A DNA stretch of 64,000 bases from Nansenia antarctica (lineage: Eukaryota; Chordata; Actinopteri; Argentiniformes; Microstomatidae). Positions 50,606 to 64,000 of this stretch are shown piece after piece. Location: contig OZ022342.1 of the NCBI GenBank assembly GCA_963989245.1, forward strand, positions 54,960,817-55,024,816, in the 5' to 3' direction. The notes under the pieces were generated by a model. It was not told where the DNA came from. It worked only from the letters and a program-made list of their open reading frames with translations, and ran no database searches. Both the position numbers and the translations under genes were made by a program. How positions within the stretch are numbered: position 1 is the first letter of the stretch; the number at the start of each line of letters is the position of its first letter.

Positions 50606-53600
50606 TATTTTTTAGAATAATAATAATGTAAATTAGTTTGTCCACGTGTCACCAGATTGCGTTCGTCTCTCACCCCTGAACATGTTAACATGATCATCTT
50701 TCTGAACAAGAACCAGTAGGCCTGCCGCCTACAGTCTCTCGCTGGAGTTTAAATTTAAGTTAAGCTGGACGCTCTTAAGGACACTAACGTTTTCAGTCAT
50801 CCTCCTATTTGTTTTTTTACTGCTCCTATGGTGAGTTACTTATTTTCTATATTTTTATTTATAACGTAACATGTGTTTTTAAGTTAAACAATTTAGGCTA
50901 CTCACTGCCTTGTTTAAGAGGATTGTTATCTGACTGTAGTGTCTAGTTTGAATGTGTGCAATAGCAACACAAATAACGTTTTTTCCCCAAGGAAAACATG
51001 CTTGTTATTTCTGCCCTAGTTTTTTTTTTTTTTTTTTTGATGAAAAAAAAGCTTATCGGTAATTGATCGTTAATTCTTGCGATTATCGAAAAAGAAATTT
51101 TGATCGTTTGCCCTGTAGTAGCCCTAGTGCTAATGCATCTGATACGAAGAAGACGTGCTGCTGCTGCTGCCTGGAGAAGACGAGCTCTGGAGGCATACAA
51201 CAATGTATTCATTGAACAACACTGAACCGAAGACGGATCAGGTTCAGGTAAGCTTGGTTATATATTTTATATAAGCCAAGAAACACATTTTCATAAGCCA
51301 TCAGACGATTCCAGTTAACAGTAACCCTATAACGTGAGTTTATGCTTATAAATATGCATAGGCTTATACTATATAGATATATTATATTTGCGACAGTGCC
51401 TCTGTGTTCACATATGCCAAAACGAACCGATCTAGGGAAACGCTCACGGTTTCGGAACTACGAGCTACGTCTCCATCCCTCTCCTCTCCATCTCCTCACC
51501 TCCTCTCCATCTCCTCTCCCTCCATCTCCATCTCCTCACCTCCCCTCCCTCCATCACTCCTCTCCATCTCCTCTCCTCTCCCTGTTTACCGCGAACACAT
51601 GTTTTTTGTTTGCATTCTCTGGCAAACTAGTTAGCTAGCTTACGTTACCATGTTGATTTGGCATTTCTGATTTTGCAGTGGCTATTACAGGACCTACTGG
51701 ACCAACATCAGCACCAGATGATACACCCAACTCCGCTGACACAGAGGGGTGTGATGCTGCACAAGAAGCAGCAACAGGAAGCAGGAGCCAAGATAGAAGA
51801 AGCCGACTGCCCATTCCTGGGTCCCAATCCAAGAAGAGGAAAACCAGATCTGACCTGCCTCATGAGCTGCTACAGTGTTACCAGGCCGCACAGAGGAGGG
51901 ATCTGGAGCTAATGCAAGAATCTGCGCAAACCCGCCAAGCCCAAGAGGCCGCTGCCCTGGAGAACATGATGCGTACATCAGGAGGCTAAGGAGAGGCGAT
52001 TTCAAGCCATGCAAACCCAACAACAGGCTACCCAACAAATGTTCACACAGCTGATAGGCACACTTATCGGTGCTTTGCGTCCGCAACCACATTTCTACAA
52101 TCCATTCTAAAATCCTATACCCATCCCACCAACAATGATGCCAGTGCCTCTACAGCACTACCCGCCTCCACAGCAGCACCTGTCCTACTCTTTACCACCA
52201 CGTCCTCCACAGCCCATCCCCCAGCAGGTCATCCAACCTGGCGAAATGTTCTTGTTAAGAACTGGAATTGTTCAGGCCTGTTGTTAGGCTATACAATGAT
52301 TGTTCAGGAGTGTTGTTAGGCAATAGGCTACAATGTTTTAATATTTCATATATATATATATATATACACCATATATTGTGTTATTTAAATGTCATTTAAA
52401 TTACTCCCTCCATCCCTCTTCTCCCTCCCTCCATCTCTCTCCTCTCACTCCATCTCTCCCTCCATCCCTCCCCTCCTCGCCCTCCATCTCCACCTCTCCT
52501 CCCCCTGTTTACCTTGAACACTTGTTTTTGTTTACATTCTCTTGCAAACTAGTTAACTGTTTGACATTACATTCTTGAAAATGTAATGTGCATTTCTGTT
52601 GATTGCATTGCCCTGTTGATTCTGATCTGTTACATTTGAAATTACATTCTTGAAAAATATCTGCAAAGTGCCTCTCTTTCTATTTCCCTTCTGTTGTCCT
52701 GCTGGTGGCCTTGTCTCACATCCTCTTCAACCTCGTCCGCTTCTCTCACTACATTGTGTCCAAGGTCTTCTTCCTGTTGAACTTCACTGAAGTTGTCTAG
52801 TGCACAACATTCTGTCATGATTTGGCTGACAAAGGTAATGTCGGCATCGCATTGCTTCAGTAGACGCCTCCAGCGGCCTTTGAGATTCTCTACAGTGATG
52901 CGTGTCTGACTAAGGCGATGGTTGAAAGCTATTTGTTCTGGGGTCACCCAAGACAGCAGAGGGTAGGCTGAATCACCTAAAATGACAATGACCTCAACTC
53001 CCTCAAATGCTCTTCTCACTATTCCTCTTTCACCATGCTCATACAGTTTTGACAGGGTGATAACACGGGCATCGTGGATTTTTCCTGCCCGTCCAACATG
53101 TCCCAAAACTTGAGCTTGTGGTCCACCACAGCTTGTAATATGATGGAATAATGGTCTTTTCTATTAAAGTAATCTACTGGTGTGTCAGGTGAAGCTCTGA
53201 TGTTGATATGGTTCCGCACCAGAGCGCGTCTTCTCCTACGCGTCTTGAGGCAGCAGCAATGCGTCTTCTTCTGGTCAGATGCATTAGCACATTGTTCTCT
53301 GTGTAGTCTTGATGCTTGCTCGAACTGAATATATTGTTCATATACCGAACACTGGTATATGAACCAGAGAAGAGCAATCAACGCTAATATCCACACACGC
53401 CACTGATGCTCCATTTTCGATTACGGGTCGGTCACCAGCATGGGTGTATGATCGCCGCCGGCGAAGAAAACTCAAGTCTGACCCAATCACAAAACTGTTA
53501 GCAAGTGTGTGGTGTTGAGGGCGTATTCAGAACCAGAGCAGACCTGAAGACCGTTTGCTCTGTCAAGATTGCAGTGTGGACATGAATCGAACCAGGTCCA

Positions 53601-56600
53601 AGTGCAACATTGTAACATATTATTCCCTGAATCAGAAACAAATTACAGGTATGAATGCGACCTTATATTCCATTGGCTTAACGTTTTTTGGCAGATGATT
53701 GGTTGGTTTTACAATAAATTAGTTAAACTTGGTGTTATTTGGTGCTAGTCTTAAAATCGTGTTACCTAATCTGCAAAGTTAAATGAGAAATGTACATACA
53801 TTTAGGTAACTTGCTTGTTTTAATTAAAATCAGTGATTTTCCTTCATTCAAGTAAGCATTTTCATGAAAATCTATCCCCTGCAGGGGTCTATTTTGCTTT
53901 GTTACTTCAATGTTGAACAAACTTCAGACTACACAGGGAGAGCAGAGCTGCACAGGGCTACACAGGGAGAGCAGAGCTTCACAGGGCTGCACAGGGCTAC
54001 ACAGGGAGAGCAGAGCTTCACAGGGCTACACAGGGAGAGCAGAGCTGCACAGGGCTACACAGGGAGAGCAGAGCTTCACAGGGCTACACAGGGAGCGCAG
54101 AGCTACACAGGGAGAGCAGAGCTTCACAGGGCTACACAGGGAGAGCAGAGCTGCATAGGGCTACACAGGGAGGTCAGTCCCAAGAAGTAGCCCTTTATAA
54201 CTAATATTTGTAGCAGACAGGATTGGACATAATCCAGTGGGAGTTTAGAATACTGCAACTAACAATTGCATGGCGTGCAATACATTTCCACGCTGTTTAC
54301 TTAAACTCTGGTTGAATAATCAACTTTCTTCTCAAAAACATAGTTAAAAATAATGTACAATATAAATCATAATGTAGAGTATTTTCTGCTGTTTTACACG
54401 AGAAATGAGGCCCTACATTTTGTAAAACACCAATTAGGCTACCGTCTACCGGATCTCTAGAACTCCATGTTGTCAACCATTATTGCATTTCGCACACAGA
54501 CCTGACCGCTACTACTGCATGACGTAGTCCATCAGCATGAAAAGTCGACCTGCACGCAACACAACCTGTCATTTTTTTTCTCTTTAAAAAGTCCACCAGC
54601 GAACATGAAAGTGCTACTGTGTTTCTTATGGCTTGGCCTCAATGTCTTTAAAGCTGGCTTCAGCCGTGCGGAGGGATCCGGAGTGAGCGCTCAGATTCAG
54701 GGGCTGCTGGATGGCGGCTCGTGGGACAGGAACAGCATCGGCAGCGTTCTGGAGGAGGCGATGACGCGCTTCGCCGTGATGCAGCGCCAGACTGAGGAGC
54801 GCTTCCGCGTCTGGATGGAGAAGCTCACGCGCCTCGACTCGGATGACGACGACGACTCGTCCAAACACTCGAGCGACCCCAGAGAGGGCCGACGCCACCG
54901 CCACCGGGCGCCTCGCCCCACCCCTCCCAGCTCCTTTCTGCCTTCCTCGGAATCGCAGGAGACCATGGCCGCGTACATGTTGGCCAGAGAGAACACCAAC
55001 TTGGTGCCCATCCCCCTCAACAACAACATCCTGCCTGAAGTGGTCACCCAAAATGGAAACATGGAAGTTCCAGACCCTAATCTCTTGAACGTTTAGATTT
55101 GTTGTTGTTGTTGTTGTTGCACTCGTGGACTGCTTTAGCACCGCAGTTTAGAAATTGATAAAGATCCAGTACCATCACACACAGTTATGGTGGGTGTGGT
55201 TATCTGATGTCCACATTTATTGTGGATTTTAGTCCTTATTGTTTAGGATTTTATTCTACTGAAAATCCTAGGTGTGGTATTCCATTAACACGGTGAGCAT
55301 GGCCATGTATAGGAGTTTTATTTTGAGTACAGTAGAAGAACCAAAACCACACAGACGACTGCAGTTCGACACAGTTGATTGCATTTGAATGATGGCTATA
55401 TCCTCCAGGCTGTGAAGGACTTGTGGCTCAGGGCAACCTGTCAGTGCTCAATCACTGTGAGGTCTTCTAGGATGTGTTCTAAACAACTCAACCTGTTACT
55501 GCACTGCAGCCAAATGACTTGTTTCTACAGCAACTTGTACAACTAGTATAGCTTGACGAGCATTTTTGACACGGACAATGCATATTTCTCTAAAGAGACT
55601 ATTCGTCAGAGCTCTCACTATTGCTTGCAGTATGGCCTATTCCAAGAGTATACCTGTTTACCAGCGTGCGTGCGCACACACACACACACACACACACTGT
55701 TTCAGTTCATGTTCTTCATACAGAAACGTGCATTACAGCACCCAGTCAGCCACTAGGTCGGGAGGCTGCTACTTCATAGCATGTGCCTTGTCATACTGAA
55801 CTCATGCTGGGAATGATGTGTTGGAGAATCATAGTGCCATTGACTCAGAGCCACATCCAGTGCTCTGGGTGATCCCAGACGTTGATATCAGACGTTGTCA
55901 ACTCTTTTACAGCCTTTACTTTGGTGGCATAGCTTTACTAACAACACATTATAGAAAATGATTATATTCTTAATGCAATATACTCATCCCATACAATACC
56001 TTCAATTAATTTGGATGTTGAACTAAGACAGACCAATGTTTATATGTACTGTACGTAGAGCAGTAATGTCTCTTTCTGTGTGTTTAGCCATTGTGTTGGC
56101 ACTGATACCCATGAACAAAAATGACACTGATGGTAGTAAGGAGAGACACTGGCAGTTTTTTATGTGTGAATTGTGGGCGTCAGGTAAGGTATGTGGTCTT
56201 TGGTTCTGGATAGCAGCTGTGTAATATCAAGAGCCTCAAATTTCTTCTTCCTCTCTCCTCATGCCAACTTGGCCTGTGCTTTAAGAAAATGCTGCCTATT
56301 TTAGTAGTTGTATTGATATGACTTTTATTATCACACTGAAAGCAGGTTTAAGATTACTATGAGAGCAGAGGTTGGGTTACAGAGCAGTAAAGCTGAAACA
56401 TTTGTGGCATATTAATACTGATTCCCAAATGTGTAACATGCAGGTGACAAAGTGGCCTTTTCTGGTTCAGATCCTGTGGTTTCTGAGGTAGGTCTCCCCG
56501 GCCTCACTGATCAACCCTCTCCAACTACTTTTAGAGAATACGGTGTTTTTAGTGCCATGCACACGCCTGACTTCTTCAAACACTACCTAATCGTCCAGGA

Positions 56601-59455
56601 CACATTGCAAAAGGAATATATCTAGGAACTTATTCAGTCGGGCGGAATGTTCCGAGCATTACAATTTGCATAAATGTACTGCATAGAATAAAGAAGATCT
56701 TCTTTTTTCACACTCCTGTTTGCATGTTATCTTCCCTATGGTTATGTAAAATGTGCAAGTGTCAAAGGATAAATTCATTTTCATTCGCTTGTGTGCAGAC
56801 GTTTGCTATTATGTTCTTGAAATGCAGTGACATATTCCCAGATCTTACCCCCCTGCCGTTATTGTTACATTTCTAAATGGGCATTTGCCATATGAATATT
56901 GCCACCACATGTAGCCTAATCTGACAGTTAATTTGCTCTAGAGTGGTCTTCCATTTGTTTACCTTCACATTGTTCTTAATATTTCTAGTATAGCAACAGT
57001 ATGTCAGTCACATCAGCAGCTCACAGGAGAGAGTGCTCTTTTTAGAAGCATGTTGCCTACATCATAGGTTTCCATTGAGGACAGGTATGATGTTTACCAA
57101 AGAGATAATCTTGGTTTATATTAGTCCTTTTTTATCTTCACTCCATAGGCTTTCCATTGTGAAGTTACCCTCAGTAACCCTGGTAGCACTGCTCTGCCTA
57201 CACTCCCACACTGCAGTCCCATAGAACATTGTGTCCAGATCACCCTCAGGCCTGGGCTGTGTGTAACTCCCAGAGACAGAGACTCTTCTTACAGGGTACA
57301 GCAGAGACACTCCAAGCATGGCCCGCCCTCCCTCCCCAATACTCTATCAGGGTTTCATCACCATGGCAACGTTTCACTCTGTTACATTGAGACATTGTTT
57401 TTGGTTGTTTTTTTTTATAACTGGTCAAACTACTGCTCTATTACATTGACTTGCCTTATTTCATTCACTTGATGAAATTACAGATTTTGAACTGAAAATT
57501 TACTGAGTTTTGTAATGATTGCATCCTGTAGTAGTTTTTTTGTGAATGGCTGTCATTTGAAAAGCATTAAAAAGGATACGCAAAATACATTGTCATTTGT
57601 GGCCTATTTTCCAATGCATTAAACCTGACATTGCTCTGTAAGATACGTTTAGGTTTTCATCACAAATTAGGCTAGAGCAAAAATGGTCAACCTCAGCATT
57701 CTCTTTAATTGTTGTGTTCTTTCCAACTTCACACAGCGTTCGTCTTTGTAGGACACACACAGAAAAGTCTCAGACGGTGTTGCCATCAAATACATTTTCT
57801 TCAGTCTGACAACAATTAAGCCTACTCTAAGAATATTGTTGAATAAGATCCAGGCCTTAACATTGTGCACAATTCATCACCATAGCGTCTTGACCGGTAA
57901 ATGCAGTGTATACTATATAGGCATGGCAGATGAGAACATATGAAATGACATCTTTGGAGTTGTACGATGTAGCCTGATGGTGGCAGTGGCGAGTGGTGTC
58001 TGATTTTTCAACCGAGGGAAAGCCAGAGCTATGTTAATACACACTCAGTGGGCCGAGCTGTTCTGTGCTCCAGTGTACTGCTATAACCTGGTGTAATGCC
58101 TATGATCTAGGCCCTAGATTCTGGGGTTTTTAACCTGCTTTGCTTTGTTGCACTTTCCCCTCCAGTCTGAGAGACATGGTTTAAATAATGAAGTGTTTTC
58201 TGTGTGTTTCTGCAGACGGGCCTCCTGTAGTGGGGCACTTTGATATTTCAGACACTGATTCTAACCAGGAGAGCTTAAGTGTGGAGAGAGTCCAGCGGAC
58301 CAGCGTGATAATAACACATGAGCTAAGCACACACAGAGACCAGGATATGGGAGCACACTCTGGGTCTAAAAGAGCACAGCATCTGTGCTTCCTCTCAGGT
58401 CAGTTACAAACCCAGTGTATCAAACTGAAAATGTCCTCCTTCTCAAAGAGTCGATTAGGCCCATCTCTGGCATAAGCCAGGAGACACGTGGGGAGCAGCA
58501 TTAGTTACACTAGGTTTAGGCTCTGTGCATGTGGCCCAAAATTCATATGGGTTTCAGAAAAGGTAAACAAATATTAGTCTTGAGATAAATGGAATAAAAC
58601 AATTCTGCTGTGCTCCGAAAGCTGAAGAGTGGAATACGTCCTTGGGAGTTTGCCTGTATTGTTAAAACACACGAAACAGAAGCTCCCTCTGTCCGCTTTG
58701 GCCCAATGCAATGAAACAGTTTAAGCTATTTATGCCATACAACATTGTATCCACCCCGACACCAAGTGTTGATTTGTGTCCCTGTATTTATCCTAACTTT
58801 ATGTTGTTTCTGTGTATTACCTAGGTATAAGCTAATGTCTAAAGACCCAGTGTGTATTGTGTGTGTGTCCCTGCGCACTCTAAGTGTGTTGTACGTGTAC
58901 CTGTGCACTCTAAAGGGTGATGTGTTGTGTGTTCCAGGTCATATGAAGGCTGAGCTGTCTCACAGGGACCCTCCTCACAAGGGCCAGATCAACATCCCCT
59001 CCTCAGACAGCGAGGTGGAAATAGTAGGAGTGCAAGAAAACACAAGGTGAGTTAGTTCCTCCTGTTGGTTCACACACAAAGGCAGAGTCAGTCCTGGTCC
59101 CACTGGAAACCCTGCAGATTATCAGTAGTTTGAAAAAGTGTTTGCAGCTCACAATGATTTGATATGAATTTGATTGATGTTTTATTAATGTATGCAAACT
59201 GTCGGCATATTTGAGGTCACCAAATTGCTACTTTAATGCTGTTCTGTTACGGTGATGTCACATAGATGTGCCCATCCTCGGGGAGGTGTTATCCAGAGCC
59301 TGTCTTCCTGGAAGCCAAACTCAGTGGAGCAATTCAACAGCACAAGGCAATCCCAGCTCTGGACTACAGTGTCCCCACAGCCCAACTGGGTGTCCCCTCC
59401 TGAGGTAGTGGACCTCACTCTGGACGAGGACACCAGACACAAATACCTTCTCTAA
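47819..59455 (+). CDS. ark2n: ARK2N (C18orf25/ARKL1), arkadia N-terminal-like regulator
   Basis: Exons 47819-48644, 58216-58398, 58938-59046 and 59266-59455 join in phase to 435 residues (human about 400). It resembles the N-terminal half of the E3 ligase RNF111/Arkadia but ends before any RING finger. Landmarks: SSSGHLADSDTLSSGDEG; a basic block RSQKHKDRMRLLRQKREAAA with ARKKYNLL after it; and SUMO-interaction-type motifs EVEIVGV in exon 3 and VVDLTLDED near the C end (KYLL stop). RRDS at residues 81-84 is a PKA/AMPK-type site and may correspond to the reported muscle phosphorylation site. The gene is next to haus1 and atp5fa1, as in human 18q21. Intron 1 of the coding region is 9.6 kb and full of transposons. 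A second in-frame ATG lies at 47825. Confidence 0.9.
48645..50094. other. ark2n intron, first part
   Basis: Intron after the large coding exon. The reading frame stays open for about 250 bases past the donor, which is chance. A poly-A tract lies at about 49743-49761. No other feature recognised. Confidence 0.5.
50505..51126. mobile_element. hAT-type MITE nested in the Harbinger element
   Basis: A 622-base insertion starting TAGGGGTGGGCATCAATGAT and ending TAGTAGCCCTA, flanked on both sides by the 8-base duplication GTGCTAAT (50497-50504 and 51127-51134). Inside are ATCGAT/CGATCG-rich subterminal repeats and a TTA microsatellite. Its TAGGG terminus resembles that of the element in vcp intron 6. 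Confidence 0.88.
51204..52110 (+). pseudogene. Harbinger accessory (Myb/SANT-like) ORF remnant
   Basis: A first small exon may start at the ATG at 51204 and end at the donor CAG/GTAAGC (about 51248). The main piece, 51678-51989, encodes a Gln/Glu-rich C-terminal tail (LPHELLQCYQAAQRRDLELM). A frameshift near 51985 then leads to RFQAMQTQQQATQQM in another frame. The trihelix DNA-binding part itself is not seen. Together with the transposase on the opposite strand, this matches the Harbinger two-ORF pattern. Confidence 0.6.
52642..53414 (-). pseudogene. PIF/Harbinger transposase with deleted core
   Basis: Minus strand. The N-terminal piece (53200-53414) begins MEHQWRVWILALIALL. It jumps to VDYFNRKDHYSIILQAVVDHKLKFWD, then the frame shifts near 53100 to GRAGKIHDARVI (second catalytic Asp), GDSAYPLLSWV and RITVENLKGRWRRL (catalytic Glu). 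The middle third, including the first catalytic Asp normally in DGTHI, is absent. The copy cannot encode an active enzyme. Similar to the HARBI1 family. Confidence 0.82.
53929..54175 (+). repeat. Minisatellite, unit of about 29 bp
   Basis: Tandem variants of GGGCTACACAGGGAGAGCAG followed by AGCTTCACA or AGCTGCACA, with some shorter units. About nine units are present. The open frames across it have no stops simply because of the repeat. Confidence 0.92.
54605..55096 (+). CDS. Uncharacterised 163-codon ORF in ark2n intron
   Basis: An uninterrupted frame beginning MKVLLCFLWLGLNVFKAGFS, which looks like a signal peptide or membrane anchor. It is followed by a helical segment (SVLEEAMTRFAVMQRQTEER), an acidic run of five Asp, a His/Arg/Pro-rich linker and a C-terminal part ETMAAYMLARENTNLVPI. 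The sequence is GC-rich with many CG dinucleotides, unlike the surrounding intron. Upstream are TGACGTAG (54519) and TTTAAAAAG (54591-54599), which could serve as CRE- and TATA-like sites. I do not recognise a family. It could be a single-exon gene, a retrocopy, or a remnant of a transposon accessory protein (the helical QRQTEERF segment resembles tails of Myb-type transposon proteins). Confidence 0.35.
   Translation: MKVLLCFLWLGLNVFKAGFSRAEGSGVSAQIQGLLDGGSWDRNSIGSVLEEAMTRFAVMQRQTEERFRVWMEKLTRLDSDDDDDSSKHSSDPREGRRHRHRAPRPTPPSSFLPSSESQETMAAYMLARENTNLVPIPLNNNILPEVVTQNGNMEVPDPNLLNV
55097..58215. other. ark2n intron, last part
   Basis: About 3.1 kb with a GTTGTT run at 55100-55120 and a short CA tract at 55675-55697, otherwise plain intron. 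AATAAA at about 56687 could end a transcript from the ORF at 54605, but that is speculative. Confidence 0.4.
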
Positions 59456-61771
59456 GCAACCTGTGCACTGAAGACTCCCCGCCCCTCCACCACCCCCAGC
59501 CTCCCCTCCATGGCGGAGACCCTACCTGTTGTTAGACACACACCTGTAACTCATGGACTCTCCCTGTTCCTTAGTGCTGTTTGTTTTTTAACCTACTGTA
59601 GAACCTTGTGTATCAAAGCCATTTCATCAATCACTAAGGTGGTTCCCTAATCATGTTTTTTTTTTTTTTCAATCAAAAAAATTATCAATTGATTAAGAGG
59701 ATTAAAAAGTAAGCATAGCAATATTCTCCCTGTTTAGTACCTCGTTGACCCTGAGAACTGTCTTCGGTAGGCACTGTGTGTACACTAGCTGTAATAATAA
59801 GACTTAAAGCTGCTGCATGAGGGGAGGGGGCAGGATTTGAGGCTGCCATCACTGTTGTTGACCTGCTACACTACACACTCTCTGTGGCCTGTTCTCAGAC
59901 TGGATTGGGCTTTTTTTTTATCAACAGTCACCTGCAGTCAATACTAAACGACAGTTGGTACACTTTCTGGAGTGCAATAGACCAGCCACTGACGGAGGCC
60001 ACTGCAGTCTAACCTCACATTAGCTTCATGTTTTTAAGATAGCTAGAATTCTACCACTGGCTCCATACATGATATACAGACTATATTGATTACATTGTTT
60101 GATTATTCTATGCTTAAAGAAAGTTACAGTGGAAGATAATCATTTGTATTTCTGGCTCTGTCAATAATTGGGGCATACAGTAGATGTGTTTGTTTGATAC
60201 AGAAAATTGAATTTCTCAATGTTAAGAATGAAACCAGTTCATTTCATCTCTATAAGTGCAAGCTCCATAAATGTACCTTTTTCCTGTTCTAAAAAAGGTC
60301 TAGGTGATGCTCCCTAGAGGGGGTAATGGTCTAATGTAGTGCTGCAGTCTTTGCACTCAAGCAGTGCTGCAGCACACAGGCAATGCAGGTAATGTACTAT
60401 TATTACTGTAAGGCAAGTCTACTGTTTGTGGAGCCAGGGTGTTGCTATGGAGGAGGTCTGAAAGTGTCCCAGGTGTCGTTTTGCCAGTCAGTGAATGTAC
60501 AGTATGACCCTGCAGTGCTGACTGGGTGCACTTTTGGTTTGCGTGTGTTAGTGTGAATGAGAACTCCCTCCTAAACCTCTCTGGACCCCTTTGACACCTG
60601 AGGAAATGTATCTTCCATTGAACATTGCAAAGCAAGATAGCCTGAATGCCTTGGAATGTGCACTATTTTCTTTCAGAATCATGTATATTCTTTTACCTTA
60701 AACACGGCAGATTTTGCCGTCTCTACAAGAAATATTTTAATAATAGATGTGAATTTACTACATAGATACTCAGAGGTAAAGTGCTGGTGAGTTTGTGCCC
60801 ACTCGGGGGCTTATACTAGAGAGACATATTTATGTATGAATTGTTTTAACCCTGATCCTCAGGGCTATTTCTCTCCCTGTCGTCTCATGTGTATCTGTGC
60901 AGTACTGCGGACCTGGGGAGACTGCAGCCAAGCCTGCTTAGTTTTTATCAATAATCTGATTTGACACATCAGCTCCATTTTACTGCATCATACCCCCTTG
61001 TCTCTCTCCCTCACTAAAGGGTTATTTAAGCATTTCATTTGCTCCTGCTGGTCACAGAAAGGGAAAGTGCTCGAACCCGGCAGGAACTGAACCAAAGTGT
61101 AATGGAACTGTTGTCAATGAAAGACTAAAACCTAAAGACTTATGATATTTAAGCTTTTGACAACTGTTTTCTTTTTCTTTGCACGTATGACATATTTTTT
61201 GCTCTATGTTTTTGAAGCAGAATTTTCATGATAAGTGAGTTGATTTCAACTTGAACCTTCCCAGAGCAAATGCTGTGTAAATTAGATGACATCATGATTA
61301 TTTCAGCATCACCTTGACGGTTTCTAACTGGCCAGTTTTCTCCACTGTATGCAGCTAGCACTGATGTACATTTTTATTCCAGACCTCTTCTATTGCATGC
61401 AAACCCGCAAAACCCATTTTTGTTGTGTAGCTCCTCATCATGATTTATTGTTAAATGTCAGATAAGTGAGACTTTGCTCATGCCTTTAGGGTTAGCCTAG
61501 TGGTTTGCTTTCTGTAAAAAAAACTAGGGCATTGAAGCCCAAGTATGGTTGCACATACCATTTTTGTAACATTTTTATCCAAATGTAAAACATTGTTTCC
61601 CAACCAGGAATTTAACCATTATGTTCTGCTATTTTCATTTATTTTACTGTCAGTATTTTAAATTAACAAAACAAATTTGAGTGTTAATATTTTGTTGCTT
61701 CTGCAAGTCCCTGGCTTCCTTGAAATGATATGTCTGTAGAACAAAAGGAAACTATTTTAAAACTAAATAAA
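59456..61771 (+). other. ark2n: 3' UTR of ark2n with poly(A) signal
   Basis: About 2.3 kb of non-coding sequence after the stop, ending with AATAAA at 61766-61771. No other gene signal intervenes. The length is an estimate; earlier weak signals may be used. Confidence 0.55.

Positions 61772-64000
<2,229 letters not shown>

Larger units (their letters stand above)
50095..53656. mobile_element. PIF/Harbinger element with long inverted ends
   Basis: The left end (50095-50455) and right end (53330-53656) are inverted copies of each other over more than 300 bases. Shared phrases include ATTCATACCTGTAATTTGTT, CTTGGACCTGGTTCGATTCA and TATACCAGTGTTCGGTATAT. Between them are a plus-strand Myb-like ORF remnant and a minus-strand transposase remnant, the usual two-gene Harbinger layout. 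A hAT-type insertion (50505-51126) is nested near the left end. A CT-rich block with the following GTTTACC...GCAAACTAGTTA is present twice, at 51480-51640 and 52400-52560. No 3-base target duplication could be confirmed. Confidence 0.85.

Noticed and set aside
53019..53414. A small membrane protein beginning MEHQWRVWILALIALL
   Set aside because: It is the N-terminal piece of a Harbinger transposase, overlapping one long inverted arm, with the core deleted.
54605..55141. Minus-strand 171- and 121-codon frames opposite the unknown ORF
   Set aside because: The plus-strand frame has a plausible start and composition; the others are likely shadows of GC-rich sequence.

Overview
This window is a piece of a ray-finned (teleost) fish chromosome. 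It shows compact multi-exon vertebrate genes with GT-AG introns, abundant (GT)n and (GA)n microsatellites, L2 and L1-type LINE fragments, a tRNA-derived SINE, Tc1/mariner, hAT and PIF/Harbinger elements, and fish versions of recognisable proteins. I cannot name the order or species from sequence alone.

Layout, left to right: a short SINE-bearing flank; thbs4 (+, 799-9551, first exon missing); a repeat-rich spacer with L1 and LINE-endonuclease remnants; a urea transporter gene, slc14a2-type (+, 13196-20445), whose seventh intron contains a 3.6 kb inverted-repeat element coding for an unusual aspartate-rich plus CXC protein; dnajb5 (+, 22915-26063); a three-exon gene I read as huluwa, the maternal dorsal determinant (+, 27667-30767), whose first intron holds an intact Tc1 transposase; vcp/p97 (-, 31966-38084); atp5fa1 (-, 39577-43364), head to head with haus1 (+, 44069-45775); and ark2n (C18orf25/ARKL1-like, +, 47819-59455) with a 9.6 kb intron full of nested transposons. 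The last 4.5 kb is ark2n 3' UTR, unassigned sequence and LINE/microsatellite debris.

Exon models were built by hand from splice sites and reading phase. Protein lengths fit the families: VCP 807 aa, ATP5FA1 551 aa, HAUS1 279 aa, ARK2N 435 aa, DNAJB5 380 aa, urea transporter 416 aa, huluwa-like 327 aa, and THBS4 911 aa without its first exon. The genes are not one pathway: extracellular matrix, urea transport, chaperone, axis specification, AAA+ segregase, ATP synthase, augmin complex, and a SUMO-binding signalling regulator. What links them is old synteny. The human counterparts lie on 5q, 9p and 18q, the segments that together make up much of the chicken Z chromosome.

The most unusual content is (i) the TIR-bounded element in the slc14a2 intron with no recognisable DDE transposase, (ii) the huluwa locus with its intact Tc1 copy and a hAT-type foldback element placed 17 bp before the transposase start, (iii) a Harbinger element with 300-bp-scale inverted ends, a deleted transposase core and a nested hAT insertion, and (iv) an intact 163-codon ORF of unknown nature within the ark2n intron.
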